DNA from: CAWCDJ01 sp963796485
GTDB taxonomy: Bacteria; Acidobacteriota; Terriglobia; Bryobacterales; Bryobacteraceae
Assembly (NCBI GenBank): GCA_963796485.1
Contig: CAWCLV010000001.1
Span: 2,170,001 to 2,234,000, forward strand
DNA length: 64,000 nucleotides
Direction: 5' to 3'
Shown: piece by piece, positions 33,671-42,537 of the stretch
How the letters are laid out: the number at the start of each line of letters is the position of its first letter
Position numbering within the stretch: position 1 is the stretch's first letter
Program-made: the position numbers and the translations under genes
The notes under the pieces: model-generated
Database searches by the model: none
The model's input: the letters and a program-made list of their open reading frames with translations, nothing else
What the model was told of the DNA's origin: nothing

Positions 33671-34819
33671 ATGCCCATTTCCCGCCGTGCCCTGCTGGCT
33701 TCCATGCCCGCGGCTGCCATGCCCGCGCAGATGGACGTGTCCCCCGCCTCCTTGACGCTGCGCGATAAATTTTTCGGTTGCATTGCCGCGTGTCACATCG
33801 GCTCCTCCATGGGGGCGGTCGTCGAAGGCTGGCCGTATGGCCGCATCGAAAAGGAATACGGTACGCAGGACCGCCTGCGGAGCTACCAGCATTACCGCAA
33901 CGGCTGGGACCGCGCCCCCGGGACGACCGAAGACGGCGTAGAGCGCCAGAAGCTGATGATCACCGCGATCATCGAAAAGAAAGACCGGGTTAACGCCGAA
34001 GACGTGCGCGCGATCTGGCTGCGCGATATCAAGCCGGAAAGCGCCGGCATGGTGTCCGAGCCTTTCGAGGCCACGCTGCTCGCCATGGCGCGGTCCGGAA
34101 TTCCCGCGCGCGACCTGGGCCGCTATTGCGACTATGCCGGCCTGAACTCCTTTGCGCGGTCGTGCCATGCCGTGGGGCTCATCAACGCAGGTGACCCGGA
34201 GGGCGCCCTGCTCGACGTGTTCGAGGTGGGGCAGCTTTATCAGACGACCGGAAGCCGTGGATTGCAGTGGGCAGCCGTGACCGCGATGAGCATCGCCGCC
34301 GCGACCCGGCCCGGCGCAACCGTGGATTCCGTACTGGAAACGCTGCACCGCGGCGCACCCGGTTGGACGATGAAGGACGCGATCCTGCGCGAGATCGACC
34401 GCGGACTGGCCCTGACGGCGCCGTGCCGCGACTTCCGCGAGATGCGCAAAGCTTTCGACTCCGTTTATAACGGCGCCGGGATGCCCTATGCAGCCTCGTA
34501 CGCCAACGAAGTAGTTACGAAAGGGTTGTGCATCTTCCGCATGGTGAAGGGCGATCCGAAAGCCGCGATCGTTGCCGCAGTGAACCTCGGAAGGGATACG
34601 GATTGCCTGGCGGCCGTGGCGGGCGGAATCTCGGGGGCGCTGAGCGGCGCCTCCGCCATCCCGGCGGAATGGATCGAGCAGGTGGACCGCGCGACCGCCT
34701 TGAACCGCTACACCAATACCCAGCGGACGCTGCGGCAGCATGGGGACGGCCTCTACGATGCGTTTCGGGCCCGGCTGGAGCGCCTGAAGGCATACGCCAC
34801 CCGCATGGAGACCGGCTGA
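33671..34819 (+). CDS. Exported ADP-ribosylglycohydrolase-like protein
   Basis: A 382-residue protein from ATG 33671. The N-terminus PISRRALLASMPAAAMPA looks like a Tat or Sec signal. The rest follows the ADP-ribosylglycohydrolase (DraG) fold: FFGCIAACHIGSSMGAVVEG, the first metal motif GTTEDGVE, and the second metal motif NLGRDTDCLAAVAGGISGAL where the family has D-T-D-T. Export is unusual for this mostly cytosolic family. It is divergent from the ABC ATPase gene. Actual substrate, whether an ADP-ribose adduct or another nucleoside sugar, is unknown. Confidence 0.82.
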   Translation: MPISRRALLASMPAAAMPAQMDVSPASLTLRDKFFGCIAACHIGSSMGAVVEGWPYGRIEKEYGTQDRLRSYQHYRNGWDRAPGTTEDGVERQKLMITAIIEKKDRVNAEDVRAIWLRDIKPESAGMVSEPFEATLLAMARSGIPARDLGRYCDYAGLNSFARSCHAVGLINAGDPEGALLDVFEVGQLYQTTGSRGLQWAAVTAMSIAAATRPGATVDSVLETLHRGAPGWTMKDAILREIDRGLALTAPCRDFREMRKAFDSVYNGAGMPYAASYANEVVTKGLCIFRMVKGDPKAAIVAAVNLGRDTDCLAAVAGGISGALSGASAIPAEWIEQVDRATALNRYTNTQRTLRQHGDGLYDAFRARLERLKAYATRMETG

Positions 34820-34872
34820 CGTTTCGCACCGGGTGCGCATGGCCGTGGGCCCTCCTGATAATCTAGTTGTCT

Positions 34873-35889
34873 ATGCGAGTCGTGGCAGGAGTCGACCTTG
34901 GCGGAACCGCCATCAACTATACGCTGCTCAATGGGCAGGAGCAGTTTCTGATCGAGAATCTCTGCGAGCACCCGGCGCGGTCCAAAGAGGGGCCGGCCGT
35001 TTGCCTCGCCCAGATCGAGGAAGGCCTGGGGGTCGCCGCCAGGATGGCCGGCGTATCGCTCGAGGAGATCGTGGCGGTTGGGCTCGATACGCCCGGGCCT
35101 GCCAGTTCGACCGGCGTGCTGAGCGCACGGGGATCGACGAATTTCGTCCACGCGAACTGGGCCGGGTACGACATCCGGGCCGGTCTCGAGGCGCGGCTCG
35201 CCAGGCCGGTCTGCTACCTGAACGACGGCAACGCGGGAGCGCTCTGGGGGCACTTCACGATCTTCGGCGCGGACAGCACCCACACTTCGATTTCCGCTGT
35301 GATCGGCACCGGGCTGGGCGGCGGCGTGATTATCGAAGGCCGCGTGCTCAAGGGGAGGATGGGGTTCGGCGGGGAACTCGGCCACGTCCTGATTCCGTAT
35401 CAGGGGATATCGGGGATTGCGGGCATCCGGCCGGATTGCAATTGCGGCCGGACGGGCGATCTGGAATCGCTGTGCTCCCTCACCGCCATCGAGAAGACCC
35501 TGCTGCCGTTCTTCCTGCGCTGCTACCCCGATCACGAACTGGGCAAAATGGACCGCCACCAGGCCGCGAAACTGGTCCGTGGAAGGGCCGAAAAGGGCGA
35601 CCCGATGTGCCGCGAGATCTTCCGGGTGCAGGCGCGTGCGATGGGTGTCTTCTTCGACGAGATGATCAACACGTTCGATCCCGATGCCCTGATCATCGGC
35701 GGCGGCGCCATCGAGACCAGCGCCGAGTTCCAGCAGTGGTTCATCGCCGAAACCCGCGCCGGGATGCCCGGGCAGCGGGAGGAGCAGGCCGACATCCCGA
35801 TCTACATCATGCCGAACGGCGACACCGCCGGCGCGCGCGGAGCGGCGATCGAAGCCCTCGGGATCGCGCGGCACAGCGGGTTGCTTTAA
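34873..35889 (+). CDS. ROK-family sugar kinase
   Basis: A 338-residue ROK protein without the DNA-binding domain, so a kinase rather than a repressor. ATP-binding GVDLGGTAINYTLL, the catalytic Asp in LNDGNAGALWG, GTGLGGGVIIEG, the ROK signature with zinc ligands GELGHVLIPY and CNCGRTGDLESLCS, and ADALIIGGG-like DALIIGGGAIE are present. Probably phosphorylates glucose or an amino sugar. It follows the hydrolase gene by 53 bp on the same strand. Confidence 0.9.
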   Translation: MRVVAGVDLGGTAINYTLLNGQEQFLIENLCEHPARSKEGPAVCLAQIEEGLGVAARMAGVSLEEIVAVGLDTPGPASSTGVLSARGSTNFVHANWAGYDIRAGLEARLARPVCYLNDGNAGALWGHFTIFGADSTHTSISAVIGTGLGGGVIIEGRVLKGRMGFGGELGHVLIPYQGISGIAGIRPDCNCGRTGDLESLCSLTAIEKTLLPFFLRCYPDHELGKMDRHQAAKLVRGRAEKGDPMCREIFRVQARAMGVFFDEMINTFDPDALIIGGGAIETSAEFQQWFIAETRAGMPGQREEQADIPIYIMPNGDTAGARGAAIEALGIARHSGLL

Positions 35890-35980
35890 GCGGCGATTTC
35901 ACGGCCGCGTCTGCGTGTAATCCTGCGGCGAGCTACCGTTCGCCCTTTTTCAGGTCCTCCGCGTCCGATAATAAGAATAC

Positions 35981-37501
35981 ATGCATCATTCGGTAGAGAA
36001 ACCCGGCGAGAGCCGCGCGGCTGCCACGATCCGGGAGATCTTCGAATCGGGACGTCCGCTGACGTATATCCGGTCGTCCGAGGAGCAACGGGTGGCGCGC
36101 CTGCTCAGCCAGGTGGCGCGGACAATGGCCGAAAAGGAACCAGTCTCGGTGTGGACCTGGAGTCTCACCGAGGGACTGCGGCGCGACGACCGCCCGCCGG
36201 AGCCTGGCACCTACGGGCCGAGGGACGCCCTGGATTTCATCGCCGCGCACGACCGGGGCGCTGCCATTTTCCACTTGAAAGACTTTCATGAGCCGCTCCG
36301 CGACTCGGCCGAGGTGCGGCGCCGCCTGCGCGACGTCTATGCCGCCTGCCTCGACCAGCGGAAGTACCTGGTGATCACTTCTCCGGTGCGCTTCATCCCC
36401 GAGGAGGTGGCGCGAAGCCTGGTTTACGTCGATCTTCGCCCGCCGGACCGTCTCGAGCTGGCGGAATTCGTCCGTGAGCAGGCGGCGCGGATGTCGCCGG
36501 ACAGTCCTCCCGATGACGAACTCCGTGCGCAGATTGCATCGGCGCTCCAGGGGCTGACGCTGGACGAAGCCCGCTACGCCCTGCGGCGGGCGGCGGCGGT
36601 GAGTCCGCGGCTCGGTCCGGAATCGCTGCCGGCCATCATGGAAGAGAAGCGGCTGCTGGTGAACCGGAGCGGCGTCATCGAGTTTATCCCCTCGGAAACC
36701 GCGCTCGGGGAAGTGGGCGGGCTGGAAGGCCTCAAGAAATGGCTTCTCGAACGCCGAAAGCTTTTCCAGATGCGGGACAGCCTGAGCGCGGAGATCGTGC
36801 CCAAGGGGCTCCTGCTGATGGGAATTCCGGGGTGCGGGAAAAGCCTGTCGGTCAAAGCCATTTCGACCTATTTCCAACTGCCGCTCTACCGCGTGGACAT
36901 GGTCGAGATCTTCTCCGGCCGCCACGGGAAACCGGAGGGAGCGTTCGTATCCGCTTGCCGCCTGATGGAAGAGATGGCCCCGGCCGTGCTCTGGTTCGAC
37001 GAAATCGAGATGGGGATCAACTCGGCGGAAGCCGGCGGCGAACAGGGCCGCATCTTCGCGTTCTTCCTCACCTGGATGCAGGAGAAAGCCACCGGCCTGT
37101 TTGTGGCCGCGACCGCCAACCGCATCGACCTGCTGCCGGCCGAGATGATCCGCAAAGGGCGTTTCGACGAAGTCTTCTTCGTAGACCTGCCGGGTGACGA
37201 CGAGCGGATCGAGATCTTCAAGATCCATCTAAACCGGCGCGGCGTGGACGCTTCGCGATTCAACGTGGAGCAGCTCGTGAGCTTCACGAACGGCTGGGCG
37301 GGTGCGGAAATCGAACAGTGCGTGGTCTCGGCGCTGACGAAGGCCAAGCTGGCGGACCGCGATCTTACGGACCACGACCTGGTGACGGTGGCGGCGAAGA
37401 TAGTGCCGCTCTCGCGAACCATGAAGGAACAGATCAACCACATCCGCGGATGGGCCTTCGAGCGGGCCATGAAGGCTTCGGCGGCCCAGGCCGGGCGCTG
37501 A
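35981..37501 (+). CDS. Ycf46-like AAA ATPase
   Basis: A 506-residue protein. Residues 1-240 form the Ycf46-type N-terminal part (FESGRPLTYIRSSEE, WTWSLTEGL, ITSPVRFIPEEVARSLVYVDL). The AAA domain follows with GLLLMGIPGCGKSLSVKA (Walker A), VLWFDEIEMGIN (Walker B), FVAATANRIDLLPAEMIRKGRFDEVFFVDLP (sensor and arginine-finger region) and a C-terminal lid. Ycf46 proteins occur in cyanobacteria and plastids and scattered bacteria; a role in photosynthetic carbon control is reported for cyanobacteria, which does not transfer directly here. Confidence 0.87.
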   Translation: MHHSVEKPGESRAAATIREIFESGRPLTYIRSSEEQRVARLLSQVARTMAEKEPVSVWTWSLTEGLRRDDRPPEPGTYGPRDALDFIAAHDRGAAIFHLKDFHEPLRDSAEVRRRLRDVYAACLDQRKYLVITSPVRFIPEEVARSLVYVDLRPPDRLELAEFVREQAARMSPDSPPDDELRAQIASALQGLTLDEARYALRRAAAVSPRLGPESLPAIMEEKRLLVNRSGVIEFIPSETALGEVGGLEGLKKWLLERRKLFQMRDSLSAEIVPKGLLLMGIPGCGKSLSVKAISTYFQLPLYRVDMVEIFSGRHGKPEGAFVSACRLMEEMAPAVLWFDEIEMGINSAEAGGEQGRIFAFFLTWMQEKATGLFVAATANRIDLLPAEMIRKGRFDEVFFVDLPGDDERIEIFKIHLNRRGVDASRFNVEQLVSFTNGWAGAEIEQCVVSALTKAKLADRDLTDHDLVTVAAKIVPLSRTMKEQINHIRGWAFERAMKASAAQAGR

Positions 37502-37741
37502 GCCCGCCGCTGGCCCGGATTTCTCTGGTGAGCGGCCACGGATAAGCGGGCTTGAAAGCCGGCGCCGACTCATCTGATCCGCGTCCCCGCGGGGCCCGCG
37601 CTGAAGTCGGCCCTACACGATATGGGGCAGGTTTCAACCCGCGCGAGACTTTAGCCCCGCTGCCGGCACCGGCCCGGCCGCTAACAATTGGGAGTATTTC
37701 CTTCCGGGTCAGGCTTGGCCAGACTGGGGTAGGAGCTCCAA
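37502..37741. other. Intergenic stretch with GC-rich repeat-like sequence
   Basis: 240 bp with no convincing gene. It carries GCTTGAAAGCCGGCGCC and GCGCTGAAGTCGGCCCTAC, followed by GGGGCAGGTTTCAACC, which reads like a degenerate palindromic element of the dispersed repeat kind. CTAACAATTGGG lies 50 bp before the next ATG. Confidence 0.4.
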
Positions 37742-38179
37742 ATGAAACAGTTCGGTCCGGTTGTGTTCCTGATAGTGACTTCTTTCGCCGGCACGGCTGC
37801 GGGACAAGCCATGGTCGGCTACGGACTGGGCGCCGCGGGCGCCGCCATCGGCACCTCACCTGCCGCGGGGATCGGAAAAACTATCGGCAAAACCTGGGAG
37901 AGCGCGGGGAAGACGACGAAGACCGCAAAGGCGGCCTCTTCGACGACCACCGGCTCCAGCGCGGCAAAAGCGAAGCCGGAAGCCGCCGTGCATCACGAGG
38001 ACCTGGCCAAAATCGAAGCGGGCATCACCTATACGGACCTGGTCCGGCGCTTCGGCCGCCCTTCGATGGAGATCACCGGCGACGACGGCGCGCGCATCCT
38101 GACATACCTGGGAAAGCCGTGCGGCGCGGAGCTCGTGCTGCGGGGTGAAAAAGTCGAGTCGGTAGACATCCGCCGCTGA
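37742..38179 (+). CDS. Secreted protein with BamE/SmpA-like C-terminal domain
   Basis: A 145-residue protein with a signal peptide ending FAGTAAGQA. A Gly/Ala-rich then Thr/Ser/Lys-rich linker (about residues 25-80) leads to a C-terminal segment IEAGITYTDLVRRFGRPSMEITGDDG, which has the pattern of BamE/SmpA-type lipoproteins (a G-x-T-x2-D-L/V-x2-x-G-x-P motif). A GGAG Shine-Dalgarno precedes the ATG. It abuts the convergent lptD gene. Function is unknown; envelope location is likely. Confidence 0.7.
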   Translation: MKQFGPVVFLIVTSFAGTAAGQAMVGYGLGAAGAAIGTSPAAGIGKTIGKTWESAGKTTKTAKAASSTTTGSSAAKAKPEAAVHHEDLAKIEAGITYTDLVRRFGRPSMEITGDDGARILTYLGKPCGAELVLRGEKVESVDIRR

Positions 38180-40528
38180 TCAGAACAGGCGGTCCTGTTT
38201 GCGTAGCGTCCCGAACGATCCGATGTTGGCGATGCTGAACGCAACCCGGTATTGAATCTCGTTGCGGATCCCGATGTTATACCGCCGGTACTGGAAACTC
38301 AACCCGCAGCAATCCGTGTTGTAAGTGACCTGGGTGGTGGAGTATTGGATCACCGCCTTGCGGTAATCGTACACGGCGTCCACCGCGGCGTTCCACCCGC
38401 GCTTGTTGGCGTCTCCGAAGCCCACGCGGAAGCGGAACTGGTTGGCGTCCGGGGTCAGCAGCGGGTTGCTGTGCACCTCGTTGTTGCCCGCCGAGACGAA
38501 ATACTTCTGCCAGCGGTAGTCCACCGAGAATGCGCTATCCACGATGGCGCGGTAGCTCGGGTCGTAGTCGGCCTGCCATTGAATGCCGAGCCCCGCGATG
38601 GGGTTCGCCCGGATTGTGGAGGCAATAGGCGAGGAACTCCGCGGGCCCACCAGAAAGGCGTAGGCCGTCAGGTCCGCGGTGGATTGGAAAATGTTCCGCT
38701 GGCCATCGATCAGCGCGCCGCCGAAGGTCGGATCGAAATAGCGCTTCTGGGCGATCTCCCAGGTAAAGACTTCCTGCACGTTATCGCCGCGCTTGGCGTA
38801 GATCCGGTTGGTCAGCGATAGCTCGAGTTCATTGGTATTGGACAGCAGGTCGGTATCGTCGAAGCGAATGAAATCGTTGAAACTGCTGCCGATTCCCGTA
38901 ACGTACCGGTAAGTCGCTCGCGGTTCGATCACGTGCTTCAGCTTGTCGCCGAAAATCGTCTTCTTGTTAAAAACGCGGTAGAAACTCGGAAATACGAAAT
39001 CCACCGACAAGTCGCGCGCGCTCCGCAGGTAATTCGTACCTACGACGGCCTCATGCCCATCCAGCAGAGCCTGGCCTTCCGAGTAATAAGTTTCGTGAAT
39101 GCCGAAGCTGGGAACGATATGGAGCCAGTCGCCGACGTGAAACGCGGTGGTAATGTGCGGCGACAGGTTCACGCGGTTCATGAGCTGGTTCGTCTCGTAT
39201 TGGGCGATCAGGTTATTGTTGCTGTCGAACACCGGGGCGGAGCGGTAAAGGAGGCCGGCCGTGGATTCCAGCGAATACCAGATCGGCAGTTTGGTGAAGA
39301 GTGCGTGATCGCGGCTGTAAAACTGGGCTTCAGGCAGCTTTCGGATGATTACGGCATCGGTGAGATAGTTCGTATTACCCGTGACCGGGTCGGTGACGGG
39401 GATTTCCGATTGTTGGAAGTTTTCCAGACGCTCCGCGACCACGTCGAACGTGTAGGTGGACCAGTCCTTGTTGATGAATCCCTTGGAATGGACCTCCGAG
39501 CCGATGGCTTCGTTGTACGATTCGGTCCACTCCTGGCGGAAACGGAACGAGGTGATGTAGTTGACCTGCCCGCTCGCGGTCCAGCCATTACCCAGGTCCG
39601 AGCGGCCTACTGCATAAATGCTCAAGCCGCTGTACTTCACGGGCGGCGGGCCGCTGCCGGGAAGTCCGCGATCCTGTACGCCGTACAAAATCATGTCGAA
39701 ATCCGAACCCGCACGGGGCTTGGCCCGGAAATCGATATGGTGAGCGAAGCCGCGCTGCGTGAAGTCCTGCACGCGGTAAGTTACGTCGGTACTGCGGTTA
39801 ATGGCCCAGAAATAACCGATGCCGAACATCCAGCCGCGTTGAGAGCTGTGGCCGAAATTGGGCATCAGGAACCCGCTCTTGCGCGGCTCGTCGGCCAGGG
39901 AATGGTAGAAAAAAGGCGTGTAGAAAACGGGAAAATGCCGCAGAACGTAGGTGCTGCCATGGGAGATCGCCCGGTCGTCGGGAATGATATCGAACTTGCG
40001 GCCCTTGAGCCGCCACCAGGGGTTAGGCAGCTTGCAGTTGGTCGCCCAGCCGTGATACAGGAGGTACTTCTCGCCGATCCGCTCGGCCCACTGTCCTTCG
40101 AAGTGGAACGGAGAGGTGCTGGTCAGAACTCCCGGGCGCGCGACGATTTTGGTCTGGGTTTCGCCGATGACATCGTAGAATTTGCCCCGCTCGGAGTCGG
40201 TGTTATAATCGGCGCGGCTAGCCCAGAGCTTCATATTCTTTTCGAAATTCCAGAAAAAAACGTTGCCCGTGGCGTGGACGTCTCCGGTTTCCTGGTCCCA
40301 TTCGATCTGGTCGGCGCGGAAAAGCATGCGCGAGTCTTCGAATTCGGCCGGATGCCCGTGAAATCGATAGACCTGGCCATCGACTTCCTGGTTTTCCGAG
40401 ACGATATTCCACTCCCCGAGGGGAATGGTCTTCGGCGGAACCGAGGGGGCCGGCACCTTTCGGACGGCAACTTCCTGGGCCTGTAGCGCGAATGCTAAAA
40501 GCAGTACAACCAACGTCCTATACGGCAA
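38180..40528 (-). CDS. lptD: LPS-assembly outer-membrane protein LptD
   Basis: A 782-residue protein from TTG 40528, which gives a compact signal peptide (LVVLLLAFALQAQ). A TTG at 40615 would add 29 residues before it; no ATG is available. The N-terminal OstA/LptA-like jellyroll shows FHGHPAEFEDSRMLFRADQIEWDQETGDVHATGNVFF. The beta barrel follows, with FYTPFFYHSLADEPRKSGFLMPNFG and a Cys-Cys (NTDCCGL) near the C-terminus. With LptE it inserts lipopolysaccharide into the outer leaflet. This marks the organism as a diderm with LPS. Confidence 0.9.
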   Translation of the reverse strand: MPYRTLVVLLLAFALQAQEVAVRKVPAPSVPPKTIPLGEWNIVSENQEVDGQVYRFHGHPAEFEDSRMLFRADQIEWDQETGDVHATGNVFFWNFEKNMKLWASRADYNTDSERGKFYDVIGETQTKIVARPGVLTSTSPFHFEGQWAERIGEKYLLYHGWATNCKLPNPWWRLKGRKFDIIPDDRAISHGSTYVLRHFPVFYTPFFYHSLADEPRKSGFLMPNFGHSSQRGWMFGIGYFWAINRSTDVTYRVQDFTQRGFAHHIDFRAKPRAGSDFDMILYGVQDRGLPGSGPPPVKYSGLSIYAVGRSDLGNGWTASGQVNYITSFRFRQEWTESYNEAIGSEVHSKGFINKDWSTYTFDVVAERLENFQQSEIPVTDPVTGNTNYLTDAVIIRKLPEAQFYSRDHALFTKLPIWYSLESTAGLLYRSAPVFDSNNNLIAQYETNQLMNRVNLSPHITTAFHVGDWLHIVPSFGIHETYYSEGQALLDGHEAVVGTNYLRSARDLSVDFVFPSFYRVFNKKTIFGDKLKHVIEPRATYRYVTGIGSSFNDFIRFDDTDLLSNTNELELSLTNRIYAKRGDNVQEVFTWEIAQKRYFDPTFGGALIDGQRNIFQSTADLTAYAFLVGPRSSSPIASTIRANPIAGLGIQWQADYDPSYRAIVDSAFSVDYRWQKYFVSAGNNEVHSNPLLTPDANQFRFRVGFGDANKRGWNAAVDAVYDYRKAVIQYSTTQVTYNTDCCGLSFQYRRYNIGIRNEIQYRVAFSIANIGSFGTLRKQDRLF

Positions 40529-40677
40529 AAGATAGGTAATACTCGAAGATTTTTCGTGACAAGTGAACGCCTTTATGTTAAGAAGTTTGAGAGGACTGCT
40601 GAAGTAGTGCCTCAATCCGAAAAAGTAACACAGTTCCGAAGCCGGATGTTGCGGCTCTCAGAAGAGCTTGGAGTGAA

Positions 40678-41568
40678 ATGACTTGCGGGTATTGTGGTTC
40701 TCGAAATGCGGAAGGTGAGCATCGCTGCCGGCGGTGTGGACGGCGGCCGGGAGATACGCTGACCGGCGAGTTCACCCTGCCGCGCCTCACGGGGGCGGCT
40801 GCTCCGCAGTTGCAGCCGCGTCAGCAGCCTGAGGCGGAAGCCGCGCCGGTTCCCCGGGCGTCCACACTGGCATACCCGGTGCAAGGGTCGCTTTTTCCAG
40901 TGCGGGCGCAGTCGAACGTGATTCCGTTCGAGGCCTATGCCCCTCCGAAGCCCGCGCCGCGCGCCAAGCCCAAGGTACAACCCGCGACGAACGCCGGCAT
41001 AGGCGTGCCGCCTAAACCTACCGTTCGCCGGTCGCGGGTTCCCGATACGCAGGAGCGGTTGGATTTCCTCCCCCCGGCGCCGCCCGCGCCGCGCACCCTG
41101 GGAACCACGGTCGAAGCCGTCATCTATTGCGATGCGCCCGTAGCGACGGCGCTGCATCGCGCCGTGGCAGGCGCCTTCGACTGGGCGATGGTTTTCATCG
41201 CCTACGGCCTGTTTCTGGCCACTTTCTTTCTGATGGGCGGAGGGATTTCGCTGGATCGCCTGAACCTGATGGCCTTTGGGGGTGCGCTCCTGCTGTTGGC
41301 GTTCACCTACGGCGGCATTTTCGCATTGGCCGGGTCGGAAACGCCGGGAATGCGCTGGACACACCTCCGCCTTACGACGTTCGAAGGGTTCCGGCCCGAA
41401 CTCAAGCAGCGGCTCCTGCGTTTCGCCGGGTCATGCCTCAGCCTGTGCACGGTACTGGGGCTGCTTTGGTCGCTTGTGGACGAAGAGTCCCTGACCTGGC
41501 AGGACCACATCTCCCGCACATTCCCGACACCGCGCGAAGTGGATTCCCAGGTTCTCCTGCGCCGCTAA
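40678..41568 (+). CDS. RDD-family membrane protein with N-terminal zinc ribbon
   Basis: A 296-residue protein. MTCGYCGSRNAEGEHRCRRCGRR is a zinc ribbon. A Pro/Ala-rich linker of about 110 residues follows. The C-terminal RDD domain has three helices: AVAGAFDWAMVFIAYGLFLATFF, FGGALLLLAFTYGGIFALAG (ending ETPGMRWTHLRL) and AGSCLSLCTVLGLLW with QDHISRT. In the first motif R-x-x-x-x-x-x-D is kept. Role unknown; RDD proteins are often small transporters. Diverges from lptD. Confidence 0.82.
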   Translation: MTCGYCGSRNAEGEHRCRRCGRRPGDTLTGEFTLPRLTGAAAPQLQPRQQPEAEAAPVPRASTLAYPVQGSLFPVRAQSNVIPFEAYAPPKPAPRAKPKVQPATNAGIGVPPKPTVRRSRVPDTQERLDFLPPAPPAPRTLGTTVEAVIYCDAPVATALHRAVAGAFDWAMVFIAYGLFLATFFLMGGGISLDRLNLMAFGGALLLLAFTYGGIFALAGSETPGMRWTHLRLTTFEGFRPELKQRLLRFAGSCLSLCTVLGLLWSLVDEESLTWQDHISRTFPTPREVDSQVLLRR

Positions 41569-41614
41569 GACCTCTCCGCCGCCCGGGCCGGGAGGTCACG
41601 GCGCCAATTCAGGA

Positions 41615-41860
41615 TTAACGGGCAGACTTGGCCGCTCTGCGCGTCGCGGCCCACCGCTTCCGTTGCGCGGCGGCAATGCGCGCCCGTCCTTCCGCACTGA
41701 CATGGTGTTTCTGCGAGGGTGCTGCCGCGCCCAGGACTGCAACGTCAGAAACTCCGGTCAACATGCCGCGAAGGCGATTGATCTGGGAATTCACAAAATC
41801 GAGTTGCTGCTGATATCCGATCAGCGCCGCCCGCAAGACTGCCGGTTCGATTGAAATCAT
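41615..41860 (-). CDS. Small basic protein with SAEGRARIAAAQRKRWA motif
   Basis: An 81-residue protein. The N-terminal half (AVLRAALIGYQQQLDFVNSQINRLRGML) is a predicted helix or short coiled coil. The C-terminus SAEGRARIAAAQRKRWAATRRAAK is a very basic helix that I have seen repeatedly at the end of small bacterial proteins and that suggests nucleic-acid binding. The function is unknown. It converges with the RDD gene. Confidence 0.65.
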   Translation of the reverse strand: MISIEPAVLRAALIGYQQQLDFVNSQINRLRGMLTGVSDVAVLGAAAPSQKHHVSAEGRARIAAAQRKRWAATRRAAKSAR

Positions 41861-42023
41861 TGAGTTTCGTGCCTTATTTTAGAATGACACCGGATGCCCG
41901 GCCGGCCCGGATCTTTTGCCCGGTTCACCGGCTGAAGCCAATGCGCTTCCACGGCGCATTATAGACTCCGGTTATACTAATCTTATTTAACCTCAAAACG
42001 ACTTAGGTAGTAGGCAAATCCTG

Positions 42024-42040
42024 TATTTAGACACTAAATA
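42024..42040. repeat. AT-rich 7-bp palindrome downstream of the MaoC gene
   Basis: TATTTAG, spacer ACA, CTAAATA: perfect 7-bp arms in an AT-rich island (41955-42060) in otherwise GC-rich sequence. It lies 20 bp past the MaoC stop on the minus strand and may be a weak terminator or a protein-binding site. Confidence 0.45.
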
Positions 42041-42060
42041 AGGTACCGTTACTCCCACTT

Positions 42061-42537
42061 CTATTTTTCGGATATTGGGGGCAATTTGGGTGCGTAGCTC
42101 CGGCGGTATACGAGTATAGTCCGGCGAAACTGCATAACTGTGGTGCCGTCCTGTTTGTATCCGGTGGTGCGTATCTCGACCAGTCCCATACTCGGCCGCG
42201 ACTTCGACTCCCGTTTGGACAGAACTTCGGTGCGGGCATACAGCGTGTCGCCTTCGAACACTGGAGCAGGCATCCGGACCTCGTCCCAACCCAGGTTGAT
42301 CGCGTAACGCGAAATATCAGCTACGGATAAGCCGGTAATTACGGCAAGAGTGAGGGTCGAATTCACTAACACGCGTCCGAACTCCGTTTGCGCGGCATAG
42401 TAAGCATCGAAGTGGATCGGGTTTGTGTTCACGCTGAGAAGAGTGAACCACGTATTATCGGCCGCGCCGATCGTGCGGCCCAACTCATGACGAATGACCT
42501 CGCCGGGTGTGAAATCTTCGTAGCAGCGTCCGCTCAC
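42061..42537 (-). CDS. MaoC-family acyl-CoA hydratase
   Basis: A 158-residue hot-dog-fold protein from GTG 42537, which overlaps the CitE-like stop (GTGA). YEDFTPGEVIRHELGRTI opens the fold. The hydratase motif reads VNTNPIHFDAYYA: the His is kept while the usual G-D-x-N-P has V-N, a variant common in MaoC proteins that sit beside CitE-like lyases. GRVLVNSTLTLAVITGLSV and FEGDTLYARTEV follow. It likely hydrates an unsaturated dicarboxylyl- or branched acyl-CoA made by the upstream genes. Confidence 0.85.
   Translation of the reverse strand: MSGRCYEDFTPGEVIRHELGRTIGAADNTWFTLLSVNTNPIHFDAYYAAQTEFGRVLVNSTLTLAVITGLSVADISRYAINLGWDEVRMPAPVFEGDTLYARTEVLSKRESKSRPSMGLVEIRTTGYKQDGTTVMQFRRTILVYRRSYAPKLPPISEK

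Noticed and set aside
32642..34840. Two overlapping open frames of about 725 residues on opposite strands
   Set aside because: Each is a real gene extended by the shadow of the other: ABC ATPase to 33577 on the minus strand and hydrolase from 33671 on the plus strand.
38933..40486. 517-residue plus-strand open frame
   Set aside because: Antisense to lptD, whose sequence is clearly coding; no domain seen.
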